A stretch of DNA of 64,000 nt from Candidatus Bacteroides pullicola (GCA_019115825.1 DXCV01000048.1:1-64000), one strand, 5' to 3'. Positions 1 to 9,244 are shown, counted from the first letter of the stretch. Numbers and translations are program-made. Notes: generated by a model not told the origin, from the sequence alone.

Positions 1-125
1 ATATCTTACTGCAAATCTGATATATTGTCATAAGGTAAGCCTATAAGTACTGCAAAGTAACGAATATCTTGCCACTTTTCCAAACCTGCCTGCCCGAAAT
101 CAAATTACGGAAGAGCTTATAAACC

Positions 126-206
126 TGTCACGGGCGCAGGTACAGGTAAGCGCGGACGCAGGTACGGGTAAGCACGGGCGCAGGTACGGGTAAGCAAAGG
201 CGGGGA
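126..206. repeat. 22-bp tandem array, family 1, copy A
   Basis: Two full 22-bp units (148-169 and 170-191) are flanked by a partial unit (129-147) and a degenerate tail. The unit reads AAGCACGGGCG then SAGGTACGGGT. The same family recurs near 18.6, 26.25 and 45.3 kb. It lies 5' of hpt. Nothing in the first 125 bases looks like a gene. Confidence 0.85.
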
Positions 207-287
207 TATACATTATTTATTATAGGAGACATAAAGGGGAAAACGAATAAAATAAGCATCCGCAAGCCGGAAATCGGATAAAATCAC

Positions 288-295
288 TATCTTTG
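288..295 (+). promoter_or_regulatory. -7 promoter box for hpt
   Basis: TATCTTTG is an exact match to the Bacteroidetes -7 consensus TAnnTTTG and lies 18 bp before the chosen hpt start codon. No clear -33 TTTG is visible. Confidence 0.6.
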
Positions 296-313
296 TCCCT
301 AAAATCATCGACA

Positions 314-853
314 ATGAATCCTATACAAATAAAAGACAAGCGCTTCACGGTCTCCATCCCCGAAGCGGACATCCTGAAAGAAGTGGACCGCGTGGCCGCC
401 GAGATCAACCGCGACCTGGCGGGCAAGAATCCCTTGTTCCTGAGCGTGCTGAACGGTTCGTTCATGTTCACCGCCGACCTGATGAAGCGCATCACCATCC
501 CCTGCGAGGTGTCGTTCGTCAAGCTGGCGTCCTACCAGGGCGTGACCTCGACGGGCAAGGTGAAGGAAGTCATCGGCATCACCGAGGACCTGACGGACCG
601 CACCGTGGTCATCGTGGAGGACATCGTGGACACGGGCCTGACCATGCAACGCCTGCTCGAAACATTGGGCACGCGCCGCCCCAAGGAAATCCACATCGCC
701 ACGCTGCTGGTGAAGCCGGAGAAGCTGAAGGTGGACCTCAACATCGAATACGTGGCCATGCACATCCCCAACGACTTCATCGTGGGCTACGGGCTGGACT
801 ATGACGGGCTGGGACGGAACTACAAGGACATTTATACAGTGGTTAATGATTAA
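314..853 (+). CDS. hpt: Hypoxanthine phosphoribosyltransferase
   Basis: This 179-residue purine salvage enzyme transfers the phosphoribosyl group of PRPP onto hypoxanthine or guanine in the cytoplasm. The PRPP-binding signature VVIVEDIVDTGLTM is present near residue 100, and the family-typical SVLNGSFMFTADL segment lies near residue 45. The start at 314 (MNPIQIKDK) is preferred over the in-frame ATG at 293, because that codon overlaps the -7 box at 288-295 and homologues begin near here. The final residues and TAA stop are encoded inside a TTAATGA heptamer array. It is followed by adk but separated from it by that array. Confidence 0.93.
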   Translation: MNPIQIKDKRFTVSIPEADILKEVDRVAAEINRDLAGKNPLFLSVLNGSFMFTADLMKRITIPCEVSFVKLASYQGVTSTGKVKEVIGITEDLTDRTVVIVEDIVDTGLTMQRLLETLGTRRPKEIHIATLLVKPEKLKVDLNIEYVAMHIPNDFIVGYGLDYDGLGRNYKDIYTVVND

Positions 854-952
854 TGGTTAATGATTAATCCGGGTTCCAGTTGGATTGACTCACCATTAAC
901 CATTCACCATTAATTATAAACCATTCATCATCAACCATTAACCATTAAGACA
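841..952. repeat. Inverted pair of TTAATGR heptamer arrays
   Basis: The left arm (841-869) is tandem TTAATGA/TTAATGG heptamers; the right arm (892-948) is the complementary CCATTAA type. They can fold into a hairpin with a loop of about 22 nt. The left arm overlaps the last codons and stop of hpt. This fills the hpt-adk gap. Confidence 0.85.
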
Positions 953-953
953 A

Positions 954-1526
954 ATGCTGAACATCGTAATTTTCGGCGCTCCCGGCTCAGGCAAGGGAAC
1001 GCAAAGTGAGAGAATCGTAGCCAAGTATGGCATCAACCACATCTCGACGGGCGACGTGCTGCGCGCAGAGATCAAGAACGGCACCGAACTGGGCAAGACG
1101 GCCAAGGGCTACATCGACCAGGGCCAACTGTTGCCGGACAATCTCATCGTAGATATGCTGGCCTCCACGCTCGACGGGCTGAAGGACTCGAAAGGCGTCA
1201 TCTTCGACGGATTCCCCCGCACCATCGCTCAGGCCGAGGCTCTGAAGAAGATGCTGGCCGAGCGCGGTCAGGCCGTCAGCATCATGCTGGACCTCGAAGT
1301 GCCCGAAGACGAGCTGATGACCCGCCTCGTCCTGCGCGGACAGCAGTCGGGCCGTGCGGATGACAACGAGGAGACCATCCGCAAGCGCCTCACCGTCTAC
1401 CACAGCCAGACGGCTCCCCTCATCGACTGGTACAAGCAGGAAGGCCTGTACTGCCACATCAACGGACTGGGCGAGCTGGAGCGCATCACGAACGACATCT
1501 GTGAGGCGATTGATAAGGTGAAATAA
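954..1526 (+). CDS. adk: Adenylate kinase
   Basis: This enzyme interconverts ATP + AMP and 2 ADP in the cytoplasm. At 190 residues it fits the short-LID form of the family. The Walker A/P-loop GAPGSGKGTQ occupies residues 8-17. The AMP-binding segment (ISTGDVLR near residue 30, FDGFPRT near residue 80) and the LID-flanking RLVLRGQQSGRADD segment near residue 125 are intact. The start is the first ATG after the repeat array. A location next to hpt is consistent with nucleotide metabolism, although the inverted repeat between them may separate the transcripts. Confidence 0.95.
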   Translation: MLNIVIFGAPGSGKGTQSERIVAKYGINHISTGDVLRAEIKNGTELGKTAKGYIDQGQLLPDNLIVDMLASTLDGLKDSKGVIFDGFPRTIAQAEALKKMLAERGQAVSIMLDLEVPEDELMTRLVLRGQQSGRADDNEETIRKRLTVYHSQTAPLIDWYKQEGLYCHINGLGELERITNDICEAIDKVK

Positions 1527-1541
1527 CCCGTTATCCCGCAT

Positions 1542-1610
1542 ATTTGCACTACAAAATGTGCAAATTCCCTTCAAAAGTGCACTAAGTTCAGTGCACTTTT
1601 CGTATCTTTG
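1542..1610 (+). promoter_or_regulatory. Promoter with two GTGCA-core palindromes
   Basis: TATCTTTG at 1603-1610 is a -7 box 20 bp before the next gene. Immediately upstream are two palindromes: ATTTGCAC/GTGCAAAT (1542-1549 and 1558-1565, 8-bp arms) and AAAAGTGCACT/AGTGCACTTTT (1573-1583 and 1590-1600, perfect 11-bp arms). Both contain GTGCA. Their position over the expected -33 region suggests operators, though no regulator is evident nearby. Confidence 0.65.
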
Positions 1611-1630
1611 CCCCCGAAAAAGGAGAAGAG

Positions 1631-2800
1631 ATGGAGAAACTGCAAGCCTACTTTGACGCACTGTTGAGGGACACGCCCACCCGATACCACCGTTATATGT
1701 TCGACCGCATCGACTGGGAGAACCGCCTGGTGGGACTCGTCGGGCCGCGCGGCGTGGGAAAGACCACGCTGATGCTGCAATATGCCAAAGAGCGACTAGA
1801 GCGCAACACCACGCTTTTCGTCAATGCAGACGACCTTTACTTCTCCAGCCATCACCTGGTGGACCTGGCCGATGACTTCGTACGGAGGGGAGGCCGCCAC
1901 CTCATCATTGATGAGATACACAAGTACCAGGACTGGGCGCGCGAACTAAAGTTGATATACGATTATCATGCGGGACTGCGTGTCATCTTCACCGGGTCGT
2001 CCATTCTGGACATACACAAAGGAGCTACCGACCTGAGCCGCCGTGCCTTGCTCTACCAGATGCAAGGGCTTTCCTTCCGTGAGTACTTGCAGATGTTCCA
2101 CGGCATCAAGTTGCCCGTGCTGACGCTGGACGACATCCTGCAACACCGGCTGGATCTGCCGCCCGACTTCCATCCCTACGCCTACTTCCCGGACTACTTG
2201 AAGCAAGGCTATTATCCTTTTGCGCAAGAGCGGCAATTCGACATCCGCCTGCAACAAGTGGTGACCAAGACCTTGGAAACGGACATCCCCCAATATGCTG
2301 AGATGAGCGTCGCCACCAGTCGCAAGCTGAAACGCCTGCTCACCGTCATCGCTCAGAGTGTGCCGTTCAAGCCCAACATGAGCCACATCGCCACCACGAT
2401 AGGCATCAGCCGGAACAACTTGGCCGACTACTTTCTCTACCTGGAAGAGGCCGGCCTCATCACCCAACTGCGCGACGACACTGGGGGCATCCGTGGACTG
2501 GGCAAGGTGGACAAGGTCTATCTGGACAACCCAAACCTGGTGTTTGCTTTGGCTCACCAGACCGCCGACACCGGCAACCTGCGCGAGACCTTTTTCTTTA
2601 ACCAAACGCGGGTCAACCACGATACCATCACTTCTTCTGTCTCCGACTTCCGGATAGATGATTATACTTTCGAAGTAGGCGGACGGAACAAGAAGCAGAA
2701 GCAACTGCAAGGCATTGAACAAGGGTATGTGGTGAAAGACGACATCGAATGCGGTTATATGAACGTCATCCCCCTGTGGCAGTTCGGACTGAATTATTAA
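1631..2800 (+). CDS. AAA+ ATPase with DUF4143 C-terminal domain
   Basis: A 389-residue cytoplasmic P-loop ATPase of the AAA_14/DUF4143 type. Walker A is GPRGVGKTTL (about residues 38-47) and Walker B is HLIIDEIHKY (about 94-103), followed by a sensor-like IFTGSS. The middle contains a winged-helix-like region (ISRNNLADYFLYLEEAGL near 258), and the C-terminal part ends with the nuclease-fold-like EVGGRNK segment typical of DUF4143. The cellular role of this widespread, patchily distributed family is not established. It stands alone between housekeeping genes with its own promoter and palindromic operators, so it may be an acquired, self-contained unit. Confidence 0.85.
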   Translation: MEKLQAYFDALLRDTPTRYHRYMFDRIDWENRLVGLVGPRGVGKTTLMLQYAKERLERNTTLFVNADDLYFSSHHLVDLADDFVRRGGRHLIIDEIHKYQDWARELKLIYDYHAGLRVIFTGSSILDIHKGATDLSRRALLYQMQGLSFREYLQMFHGIKLPVLTLDDILQHRLDLPPDFHPYAYFPDYLKQGYYPFAQERQFDIRLQQVVTKTLETDIPQYAEMSVATSRKLKRLLTVIAQSVPFKPNMSHIATTIGISRNNLADYFLYLEEAGLITQLRDDTGGIRGLGKVDKVYLDNPNLVFALAHQTADTGNLRETFFFNQTRVNHDTITSSVSDFRIDDYTFEVGGRNKKQKQLQGIEQGYVVKDDIECGYMNVIPLWQFGLNY

Positions 2801-2823
2801 CTACATTATATAGATAGGAAATC

Positions 2824-4014
2824 ATGGCTGAATCCAACTTCGTAGACTACGTGAAGATTTATTGCCGCTCGGGCAAGGGCGGACGGGGTTCCACCCACAT
2901 GCACCGCGCCAAGTACATGCCCAAGGGTGGCCCTGACGGCGGCGACGGCGGACGCGGCGGGAACATCATCCTGCGCGGCAACCGCAACTACTGGACCCTG
3001 CTACACCTGAAGTACCAACGCCACGTGCTGGCCGGCCACGGCGAGAGTGGCTCGAAGAACCGCAGCTTCGGCAAGGACGGCGAGGACAAGGTGATAGAAG
3101 TGCCCTGCGGCACAGTGGCCTACAATGCCGAGACGGGCGAATACCTGTGTGACGTCACCGAGCACGGTCAGGAGGTCATTCTGCTGAAAGGCGGACGTGG
3201 CGGACTGGGCAACTGGCACTTCCGTACCGCCACGCGCCAGGCACCCCGCTTTGCACAGCCCGGCGAGCCGATGCAGGAGATGACCGTCATCCTGGAACTG
3301 AAGCTGCTGGCCGATGTCGGCCTGGTGGGCTTCCCCAATGCGGGCAAGTCCACGCTGCTCAGCACCGTGTCGGCCGCCAAGCCCAAGATTGCCAACTATC
3401 CCTTCACCACGCTGGAGCCCAACCTGGGCATTGTGTCCTACCACGACGGCAAGTCATTTGTCATGGCAGACATCCCCGGCATCATCGAGGGGGCCAGTGA
3501 AGGCAAGGGACTGGGGCTGCGCTTCCTGCGCCACATCGAGCGCAACTCGCTGCTGCTCTTCATGGTGCCAGCCGACAGTGATGACATCCGCCGGGAATAC
3601 GACATCCTGCTGAACGAGTTGCGCACGTTCAACCCCGAGATGCTGGACAAGCAGCGCGTGCTGGCCGTCACCAAGTGCGACATGCTGGACCAGGAACTGA
3701 TGGACGAAATTGAGCCGACCCTGCCCGAAGGCATTCCGCACGTGTTCATCTCCTCCGTCAGCGGACTGGGCATCAACGTGCTAAAAGATATCCTTTGGAC
3801 AGAGTTGAACAAGGAGAGCAACAAGCTGGAGGGCCATATCGAGAGCATTGCCCACCGTCCCAAAGATATGAGCCACCTACAGGAAGAACTGGAGGAGGAA
3901 GGGGCGGACGAAGACCTCACCGTGGAGTATGTGGACGAGGACGATGTGGAGGACCTGGAAGACTTCGAATACGAGGAAGACTGGGACGACCCGGACGAGG
4001 AGGACAAGCAGTGA
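2824..4014 (+). CDS. obgE: Obg/CgtA GTPase
   Basis: A ribosome-associated GTPase involved in 50S maturation and stress signalling. The glycine-rich Obg fold ([15 protein letters not shown] then [13 protein letters not shown]) covers residues 1-160. The G domain follows, with G1 [11 protein letters not shown] (about 166-176), G3 DIPGIIEGA and G4 TKCD. The C-terminal tail is unusually acidic (runs of D/E such as [20 protein letters not shown]), a known variable feature of Obg proteins. At 396 residues it matches Bacteroidetes homologues. The stop overlaps an in-frame GTG of the next gene, and the two are probably cotranscribed. Confidence 0.95.
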   Translation: MAESNFVDYVKIYCRSGKGGRGSTHMHRAKYMPKGGPDGGDGGRGGNIILRGNRNYWTLLHLKYQRHVLAGHGESGSKNRSFGKDGEDKVIEVPCGTVAYNAETGEYLCDVTEHGQEVILLKGGRGGLGNWHFRTATRQAPRFAQPGEPMQEMTVILELKLLADVGLVGFPNAGKSTLLSTVSAAKPKIANYPFTTLEPNLGIVSYHDGKSFVMADIPGIIEGASEGKGLGLRFLRHIERNSLLLFMVPADSDDIRREYDILLNELRTFNPEMLDKQRVLAVTKCDMLDQELMDEIEPTLPEGIPHVFISSVSGLGINVLKDILWTELNKESNKLEGHIESIAHRPKDMSHLQEELEEEGADEDLTVEYVDEDDVEDLEDFEYEEDWDDPDEEDKQ

Positions 4015-4034
4015 CGAGCGACGCTCTACAAGAT

Positions 4035-4862
4035 ATGAATAAAAAAAGGATGCTGGAGTACGGCCTCAATCGGTTGTGCCCCGGCATCTTCTGCTTCAGC
4101 ACCACCCGTCACGGTGGTGTCAGCACAGGCAACTATGCCTCGCTGAACTGCACGCCCTACACGGGCGATGACCTGGACTGCGTGCGGCGGAACCAAGAAA
4201 TTCTCCTGTCCGCTTTGCCACAACGTCCGCGGGAGCTCATCATCCCTTGGCAGACGCACGGCACGCAGGTGCTGGCCGTAGACGAAGCCTTCCTTTCCGC
4301 CGGGAAGGAACAGCGCCACGACTTGCTTCAAGGCATTGACGCGCTGGTCACCCGTTTGCCCGGCATTTGCCTTTGCATTTCCACTGCCGACTGCATACCT
4401 ATTTTATTATATGATAAAAAGCAGCACGCCATTGCCGCCGTCCATGCCGGTTGGCGCGGTACAGTGAACTTCATCATAGGTCACGCCCTGGAGAGGATGC
4501 GCACTTTATACGGCACGGACGGGGCAGACGTGTCGGCCGTCATCGGGCCGGGCATTTCGCTCGAAGCCTTCGAGGTAGGGGATGAGGTGTATGATGCTTT
4601 TCGTCGGGCAGGTTTCCCCATGGAGCGCATCGCCCGCAAGCAGGAGAAGTGGCATATCGACCTTTGGGAAGCCAACCGCCTGCAACTGCTGGACTTCGGC
4701 GTGCCGTCCGCGTCCATCGAGACGGCTGGTATCTGCACATATACACATTATGAAGATTTCTTCTCGGCCCGCCGGCTGGGCATCAAGTCCGGACGGATGT
4801 TGTCGGGAATTGTTATGAATAGGAATTTATGCGCGCTTTGCGCGCAAATGATTAATGGTTAA
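4035..4862 (+). CDS. pgeF: PgeF/YfiH-family laccase-domain protein (purine nucleoside phosphorylase type)
   Basis: A 275-residue member of the multicopper-oxidase-fold YfiH/LACC1 family. Members are reported as purine nucleoside phosphorylase/adenosine deaminase enzymes and, in E. coli, as peptidoglycan editing factors. Diagnostic segments are ISTADCIPILLYD, HAGWRGT, GPGISLEAFEVGDEV and CTYTHYEDFFSARR, which carry the metal-binding His and Cys residues. I chose ATG 4035 (MNKKRMLEY), 20 bp after the obgE stop; a GTG at 4011 is possible. The last codons (QMING) run into a TTAATGG heptamer array that also supplies the stop. Confidence 0.88.
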   Translation: MNKKRMLEYGLNRLCPGIFCFSTTRHGGVSTGNYASLNCTPYTGDDLDCVRRNQEILLSALPQRPRELIIPWQTHGTQVLAVDEAFLSAGKEQRHDLLQGIDALVTRLPGICLCISTADCIPILLYDKKQHAIAAVHAGWRGTVNFIIGHALERMRTLYGTDGADVSAVIGPGISLEAFEVGDEVYDAFRRAGFPMERIARKQEKWHIDLWEANRLQLLDFGVPSASIETAGICTYTHYEDFFSARRLGIKSGRMLSGIVMNRNLCALCAQMING

Positions 4863-4936
4863 TGATAAATGGCTAATAGGCTGCTCACGAGTCTATTGCC
4901 ACGTATTGACCATTAATCATTAACCATTGACCATTG
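4848..4936. repeat. Inverted pair of TTAATGR heptamer arrays
   Basis: The left arm (4848-4880) and the complementary right arm (4908-4936) are tandem 7-bp units. The left arm encodes the pgeF C-terminus and stop codon. The layout resembles the hpt-adk site. Confidence 0.85.
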
Positions 4937-4963
4937 CAGCCTTTGGCTGCTAAATTATCATTT

Positions 4964-5632
4964 ATGTTTCATCTTACTCTTTCTACCGAACTAACCTCCC
5001 GCTGCCCCGAATACCGTGGCGCGGCCGTCTATGCCGAAGTCTCCAACACGTCTTTCTGCGAAGGCCTGTGGCAGGAGATTGACGCTTTTACCCAAGAACT
5101 GCGTGCACACGAGACGGCGGACAGCATCAAGCAGCAACCCACCATCGCCGCTACGCGCGAAGCTTATCGCCGTTTGGGCAAGGACCCCAGTCGCTATCGT
5201 CCCTCAGCCGAGGCGTTGCGCCGCCGATTGCTTCGCGGACTGGAACTCTACCGGATTGATACGCTGGTGGATTTGATTAATCTCGTTTCCCTACGGACGG
5301 GCTACAGCATCGGCGGTTTTGATGCGGACAAGATTCACGGAGTGGATTTGTGTCTGGGCGTGGGACGAGCCGGAGAACCGTTCGAAGGCATCGGTCGCGG
5401 CACGCTCAATATCGAAGGGCTGCCCGTGTGGCGTGACACCCTTGGCGGCATCGGCACGCCTACCAGCGACCACGAACGGACGAAGATGGATGTCGGCACG
5501 CGGCATATCCTGGCGATTATCAACGGTTATGACGGAGATGAACAACGGCTCCGCGAGGCAGCGGAGATGACGCAAGAGTTACTGAGGAAATATGCGGGAA
5601 GTGATGGCGGGGAAGTGATATATATCAGATAA
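4964..5632 (+). CDS. B3/B4 tRNA-binding-domain protein
   Basis: A 222-residue protein consisting essentially of the B3/B4 domain otherwise found in the beta subunit of phenylalanyl-tRNA synthetase, where it contributes to editing. Stand-alone members are proposed to bind or deacylate tRNA. Family segments visible are TREAYRRLGKDPSRYRPSAE (near residue 67), LVDLINLVSLRTGYSIGGFD (near 102) and a C-terminal GTPTSDHERTKM. ATG 4964 (MFHLTL) is chosen because an upstream in-frame ATG at 4934 would place the heptamer repeat and its flank inside the protein. It is convergent with the toxin-antitoxin pair. Function is inferred from the domain only. Confidence 0.82.
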   Translation: MFHLTLSTELTSRCPEYRGAAVYAEVSNTSFCEGLWQEIDAFTQELRAHETADSIKQQPTIAATREAYRRLGKDPSRYRPSAEALRRRLLRGLELYRIDTLVDLINLVSLRTGYSIGGFDADKIHGVDLCLGVGRAGEPFEGIGRGTLNIEGLPVWRDTLGGIGTPTSDHERTKMDVGTRHILAIINGYDGDEQRLREAAEMTQELLRKYAGSDGGEVIYIR

Positions 5633-5635
5633 CAG

Positions 5636-5977
5636 TTACTCTATGTTGTTTCGGCGAAGAATATCCAGCAATTCGGCATCGCTGATATTTTCCCGCTCGG
5701 ACTTGTCATAAATGCTAATGAGTTTGACCTCGGTTTCTGTCTGCGCAATAATCACGGTGTAGGTTATCACCCTTGCACCACCACTCTTGCCTTTGCGTTT
5801 CGAGGTAATGGCAAGGCGGACTTTGCGCAAGTGATGGCCGAGGTCTGTGCCGAGAAGTGGATTTTGACGGAGTTCTTCACCCAATCCTGCCAAATCGGCT
5901 TTCAAAGAACGATAGCGTTTGGCCAAACGTTTCATTTCCTTAAGGAAATCAGGAGTAACGGTTATCTTACAGTTCAT
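5636..5977 (-). CDS. RelE/ParE-like toxin
   Basis: A small basic protein (113 residues) with the layout of the RelE/ParE superfamily: the N-terminal strand MNCKITVTPDFLKEMKRLAKRY, a central LGTDLGHHLRKVRLAI strand and a C-terminal VIIAQTETEVKLISIYDKSE strand pair. Most chromosomal relatives are ribosome-dependent mRNA interferases; ParE-type members inhibit gyrase. It overlaps the upstream antitoxin gene by 11 bp, the standard antitoxin-then-toxin arrangement. I cannot assign a subfamily. Toxicity is inferred. Confidence 0.75.
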   Translation of the reverse strand: MNCKITVTPDFLKEMKRLAKRYRSLKADLAGLGEELRQNPLLGTDLGHHLRKVRLAITSKRKGKSGGARVITYTVIIAQTETEVKLISIYDKSERENISDAELLDILRRNNIE

Positions 5978-6260
5978 TGAGCGCTTCTTCTAAGGTCTTA
6001 AACTCCAGTTTCCCTTCCAAATTCAGTTTCAGTTCCTTGCAGGCCTGGTCGAAGTTCGCTAGGATTTCCTCTTTGGTCATATAAGGCTCAGCTTCCTCCG
6101 CCACAGTGGAAGGGGTAGAGGATGGGGCAGCATACGCGCTTGTCTTGCGCTCTTCTCGGCGCAACAGGTTGCGCACTTTCTTCAATATGTCGATATTGTC
6201 CACGCGGAGCACGTCGCGGATCAGTTCGTTCTGCATGGATTCCAAAGTCAGAGTTGCCAT
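5967..6260 (-). CDS. Putative antitoxin partner
   Basis: A 97-residue acidic protein encoded directly upstream of, and overlapping, the RelE-like toxin. The N-terminal half (MATLTLESMQNELIRDVLRV) is helical and could dimerise; the linker is rich in Ser/Pro/Ala; the C-terminal half (EEILANFDQACKELKLNLEG) may wrap the toxin. I recognise no named DNA-binding fold. The assignment rests on gene order, size and overlap. A -7 box reading into it lies at 6287-6294. Confidence 0.68.
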   Translation of the reverse strand: MATLTLESMQNELIRDVLRVDNIDILKKVRNLLRREERKTSAYAAPSSTPSTVAEEAEPYMTKEEILANFDQACKELKLNLEGKLEFKTLEEALNEL

Positions 6261-6286
6261 AAGTCTACTAAACTATAAATGATAGG

Positions 6287-6294
6287 CAAAGATA
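6287..6294 (-). promoter_or_regulatory. -7 box for the toxin-antitoxin operon
   Basis: On the minus strand this reads TATCTTTG, an exact TAnnTTTG match 26 bp before the antitoxin start. Confidence 0.6.
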
Positions 6295-6369
6295 CAGTAA
6301 AGTAACGTTTTGTCCAAGCCTTCGCACAAAAAATGCACACGCCCCGCACTAACTATGCAAACCTTTCAC

Positions 6370-6377
6370 TACCTTTG
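6370..6377 (+). promoter_or_regulatory. -7 box for phoH-purC
   Basis: TACCTTTG lies 30 bp before the phoH start and is divergent from the toxin-antitoxin promoter about 80 bp away. The upstream -33 element is not clear. Confidence 0.6.
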
Positions 6378-6407
6378 CGCAAAATAGCAGAAACTCAAAC
6401 CCGACGA

Positions 6408-7415
6408 ATGATAGAAAAACTGATTGTACTCGAAGATATAGACCCCGTCATCTTCTATGGTGTGAACAATGCCAACATGCAACTCATCAAGGCACTCTAC
6501 CCCAAACTGCGCATCGTGGCGCGGGGAAACGTCATCAAAGTGCTGGGCGATGAGGAGGAAATGTGCGCCTTCGAGGAGAACATCCTCAAACTGGAGAAGT
6601 ACTGCGCCGAATACAACCAGCTGAAGGAAGAGACCATCATAGACATCATCAAGGGCAACGCCCCGCAGGCGGAGAAGAGCGGCAACGTCATCGTCTTCAG
6701 CGTCACGGGCAAGCCCATCATCCCGCGCAGCGAGAACCAGCAGAAGTTGGTGGATGCCTTCCGCGAGCACGACATGGTGTTTGCCATCGGCCCGGCCGGT
6801 TCGGGCAAGACTTATACCGCCATCGCCCTGGCCGTGCGTGCCTTGAAGAACAAGGAAATCAAGAAAATCATCCTCTCCCGTCCCGCCGTGGAGGCCGGTG
6901 AGAAGCTGGGCTTCCTGCCGGGCGACATGAAAGAGAAGATTGACCCCTACCTGCAACCGCTCTACGACGCCCTACAGGACATGATTCCCGCCGCCAAGCT
7001 GCAGGAATACATGGATCAGAACGTCATCCAGATAGCGCCGTTGGCCTTTATGCGCGGCCGCACCCTGAATGACGCCGTAGTCATCCTGGACGAGGCGCAG
7101 AACACCACGTCCGCCCAAATCAAGATGTTCCTCACCCGCATGGGCATGAACACCAAGATGATCGTGACGGGCGACATGACGCAAATAGACCTGCCCTCGT
7201 CGCAAGTCTCCGGCCTGGTGCAAGCATTGCGTATATTGAAGGGCGTAAAAGGCATCAGCTTCATCGAGTTGAACCAGAAGGACATCGTGCGGCATAAATT
7301 GGTTACCCGCATTGTAGAGGCGTATGACAAGTTTGAAAAGGAGCAGAAGGCGGAACGGGAGCGCAAGAAAGAAGAAACCATAGCTAAACAACAAAGATAT
7401 GAAAGCATTAACTGA
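6408..7415 (+). CDS. phoH: PhoH-family ATPase
   Basis: A 335-residue cytoplasmic P-loop ATPase of the PhoH/YbeZ family, associated with RNA metabolism and ribosome maturation. An N-terminal KH-like segment ([19 protein letters not shown]) precedes the ATPase domain. Walker A is [11 protein letters not shown], followed by [21 protein letters not shown] and Walker [12 protein letters not shown], all diagnostic. ATG 6408 (MIEKLIV) lies downstream of the -7 box; an ATG at 6333 would precede the promoter. The 3' end overlaps purC by 17 bp, so the two are cotranscribed. The C-terminus is a charged [13 protein letters not shown] helix. Confidence 0.92.
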   Translation: MIEKLIVLEDIDPVIFYGVNNANMQLIKALYPKLRIVARGNVIKVLGDEEEMCAFEENILKLEKYCAEYNQLKEETIIDIIKGNAPQAEKSGNVIVFSVTGKPIIPRSENQQKLVDAFREHDMVFAIGPAGSGKTYTAIALAVRALKNKEIKKIILSRPAVEAGEKLGFLPGDMKEKIDPYLQPLYDALQDMIPAAKLQEYMDQNVIQIAPLAFMRGRTLNDAVVILDEAQNTTSAQIKMFLTRMGMNTKMIVTGDMTQIDLPSSQVSGLVQALRILKGVKGISFIELNQKDIVRHKLVTRIVEAYDKFEKEQKAERERKKEETIAKQQRYESIN

Positions 7416-8343
7416 AACCAACTACAACTTCCCCGGCCAACAATCGGTCTATCACGGGAAAGTACGCGATGTGTACAACATCAATGGTGAAAAACTCGTC
7501 ATGGTGGCCACAGACCGCATCTCGGCCTTCGACGTCATCCTGCCGAAGGGCATCCCCTTCAAGGGACAAATCCTGAACCAGATTGCCTCGAAGTTCCTCG
7601 ACGCCACGACGGACATCTGCCCCAACTGGAAGCTGGCCACGCCCGACCCGATGGTGACGGTCGGCGTCTTCTGCGAAGGCTTCCCTCTGGAAATGATCGT
7701 GCGCGGCTACCTTTGCGGTTCGGCTTGGCGTGCCTATAAGAGCGGCGTGCGCGAGATTTGCGGCGTCCGTCTGCCCGAAGGCATGAAGGAGAATCAGAAG
7801 TTCCCCACCCCCATCATCACCCCGACCACCAAGGCCGAGATTGGCGAGCACGATGCCGACATCTCCAAAGAGGAAATCCTGAAGCGTGGCCTCTGCACGC
7901 CGGAGGAGTATGCCATCCTCGAGGACTACACCCTGCGCCTCTTCGAGCGGGGTACGCAGATTGCCGCCCAGCGTGGCCTCATCCTGGTGGACACGAAGTA
8001 TGAGTTCGGCAAGCACGACGGCAAGATTTACCTGATGGATGAAATCCATACGCCCGACTCCAGCCGCTACTTCTACAGCGAGGGCTATGAGGAGCGTTTC
8101 GCCGCCAGCGAGCCGCAACGCCAGCTCTCCAAGGAGTTCGTGCGCGAATGGCTGATGGACAACGGTTTCCAAGGCAAGGAAGGCCAGCAGGTGCCCGAAA
8201 TGACGGACGAGATCGTGAAAAGCATCAGCGACCGCTACGTGGAGCTGTACGAGCACATCACGGGCGAGAAGTTCGTCCCGCAGGACACGGAGGACATCGC
8301 CGCCCGCATCGAGCAGAATGTAACGAATTATCTAAGTAAGTAA
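7399..8343 (+). CDS. purC: SAICAR synthetase (phosphoribosylaminoimidazole-succinocarboxamide synthase)
   Basis: Joins aspartate to CAIR using ATP in de novo purine synthesis. At 314 residues it is the longer, yeast-like form rather than the 237-residue E. coli form. Motifs include GKVRDVYN near residue 20, [13 protein letters not shown], a [12 protein letters not shown] segment, and the C-terminal [14 protein letters not shown] signature. The start lies inside the phoH reading frame, implying translational coupling. It is followed by a G+C-rich hairpin and the 22-bp family 2 array. Confidence 0.95.
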   Translation: MKALTETNYNFPGQQSVYHGKVRDVYNINGEKLVMVATDRISAFDVILPKGIPFKGQILNQIASKFLDATTDICPNWKLATPDPMVTVGVFCEGFPLEMIVRGYLCGSAWRAYKSGVREICGVRLPEGMKENQKFPTPIITPTTKAEIGEHDADISKEEILKRGLCTPEEYAILEDYTLRLFERGTQIAAQRGLILVDTKYEFGKHDGKIYLMDEIHTPDSSRYFYSEGYEERFAASEPQRQLSKEFVREWLMDNGFQGKEGQQVPEMTDEIVKSISDRYVELYEHITGEKFVPQDTEDIAARIEQNVTNYLSK

Positions 8344-8355
8344 ATCAACCGTTCG

Positions 8356-8384
8356 CCCCCGCCCACAGACTCATGTGGCGGGGG
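8356..8384 (+). terminator. G+C-rich hairpin after purC
   Basis: CCCCCGCCCACA (8356-8367) pairs with TGTGGCGGGGG (8374-8384) with one bulge and a 6-nt loop. No T run follows directly, so termination is plausible but not certain. Confidence 0.5.
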
Positions 8385-8390
8385 TGGATT

Positions 8391-8447
8391 AAAGGTGCCA
8401 CCTTTTCCTACCAAAGGTGCCACCTTTTTCTCTCAAAGGTGCCGTCT
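8391..8447. repeat. 22-bp tandem palindromic array, family 2
   Basis: The 15-mer palindrome AAAGGTGCCACCTTT starts at 8391 and 8413, with a decayed third copy (AAAGGTGCCGTCT) at 8435: an exact 22-bp pitch. A variant (AAAGGTGGCACCTTT) occurs once at 60045-60059. The array lies 5' of the methyltransferase gene. Confidence 0.88.
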
Positions 8448-8487
8448 CATTTGGAGAGAGAATTAAGACGTATAAACTTTTAACCAA

Positions 8488-9222
8488 ATGGAATACCCTC
8501 AAGAGAAAGTGATGCCCTACGGACAAGAGGGCAAGAAAGTAGAACAGGTGGAGCGCATGTTCGACCACATCGCCCCCGCCTACGATCGACTGAACCACCT
8601 GATGTCGATGGGCATTGACCGCTCGTGGCGTCGCCAGGCCATCCGCTGGCTGGCGCAATACCGGCCGCAGGAAGTGATGGACGTGGCCACGGGCACGGGC
8701 GACTTTGCTCTGCTGGCCTGCCGGATGCTGCAACCGCGTTCGCTCGTGGGCATCGACATCTCGGAGGGCATGATGCAAGTGGCGCGCGACAAGGTGCGCG
8801 AGGCCGGCCTGGCCGACCGCATCCGCTTCCAACGCGAGGATTGCGAGGCACTCACCTTTCCCGATGCGTCGTTCGACGCGGTGACCGTGGCCTTCGGCGT
8901 GCGCAACTTCGAGCACCTGGATGTGGGTCTTGCGGAGATGTGCCGCGTGATTCGCCCCGGCGGGCACCTGGCCATCCTGGAGCTGTCCACGCCCGACCGC
9001 TTCCCTATGAAGCAACTCTATCGTCTCTATTCACGCCTCATCCCACTGATGGGCCGCCTCATCTCGCACGACAGCAATGCCTACACCTACCTGCCGGAGA
9101 GCATCCGCGCCTTCCCACAAGGCGAGGTGATGAGCGAGAGCATCCGCCGTGCGGGCTTCTCTGACGTGCGGTTCAAGCGGCTGACGTTCGGGGTGTGCAC
9201 GCTGTATATGGCGACGAAATAA
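8488..9222 (+). CDS. menG: Demethylmenaquinone methyltransferase (UbiE/MenG family)
   Basis: A class I SAM-dependent C-methyltransferase that converts demethylmenaquinone to menaquinone, the usual Bacteroidales respiratory quinone. It has 244 residues. UbiE signatures are visible: [20 protein letters not shown] near the N-terminus, the SAM-binding [11 protein letters not shown] near residue 69, GIDISEGMM, and [11 protein letters not shown] around 133. The [20 protein letters not shown] stretch is typical of the C-terminal part. It probably forms a unit with aroE, which starts 22 bp downstream. Confidence 0.92.
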   Translation: MEYPQEKVMPYGQEGKKVEQVERMFDHIAPAYDRLNHLMSMGIDRSWRRQAIRWLAQYRPQEVMDVATGTGDFALLACRMLQPRSLVGIDISEGMMQVARDKVREAGLADRIRFQREDCEALTFPDASFDAVTVAFGVRNFEHLDVGLAEMCRVIRPGGHLAILELSTPDRFPMKQLYRLYSRLIPLMGRLISHDSNAYTYLPESIRAFPQGEVMSESIRRAGFSDVRFKRLTFGVCTLYMATK

Positions 9223-9244
9223 AACAATAAACTCCCTTCATATC

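Noticed and set aside
3795..4862. An Obg-PgeF fusion or frameshift suggested by the PgeF frame extending back to 3795
   Set aside because: The part upstream of 4011 is an antisense-like, Arg/Gly-rich out-of-frame reading of obgE; both genes are intact with normal starts and stops.
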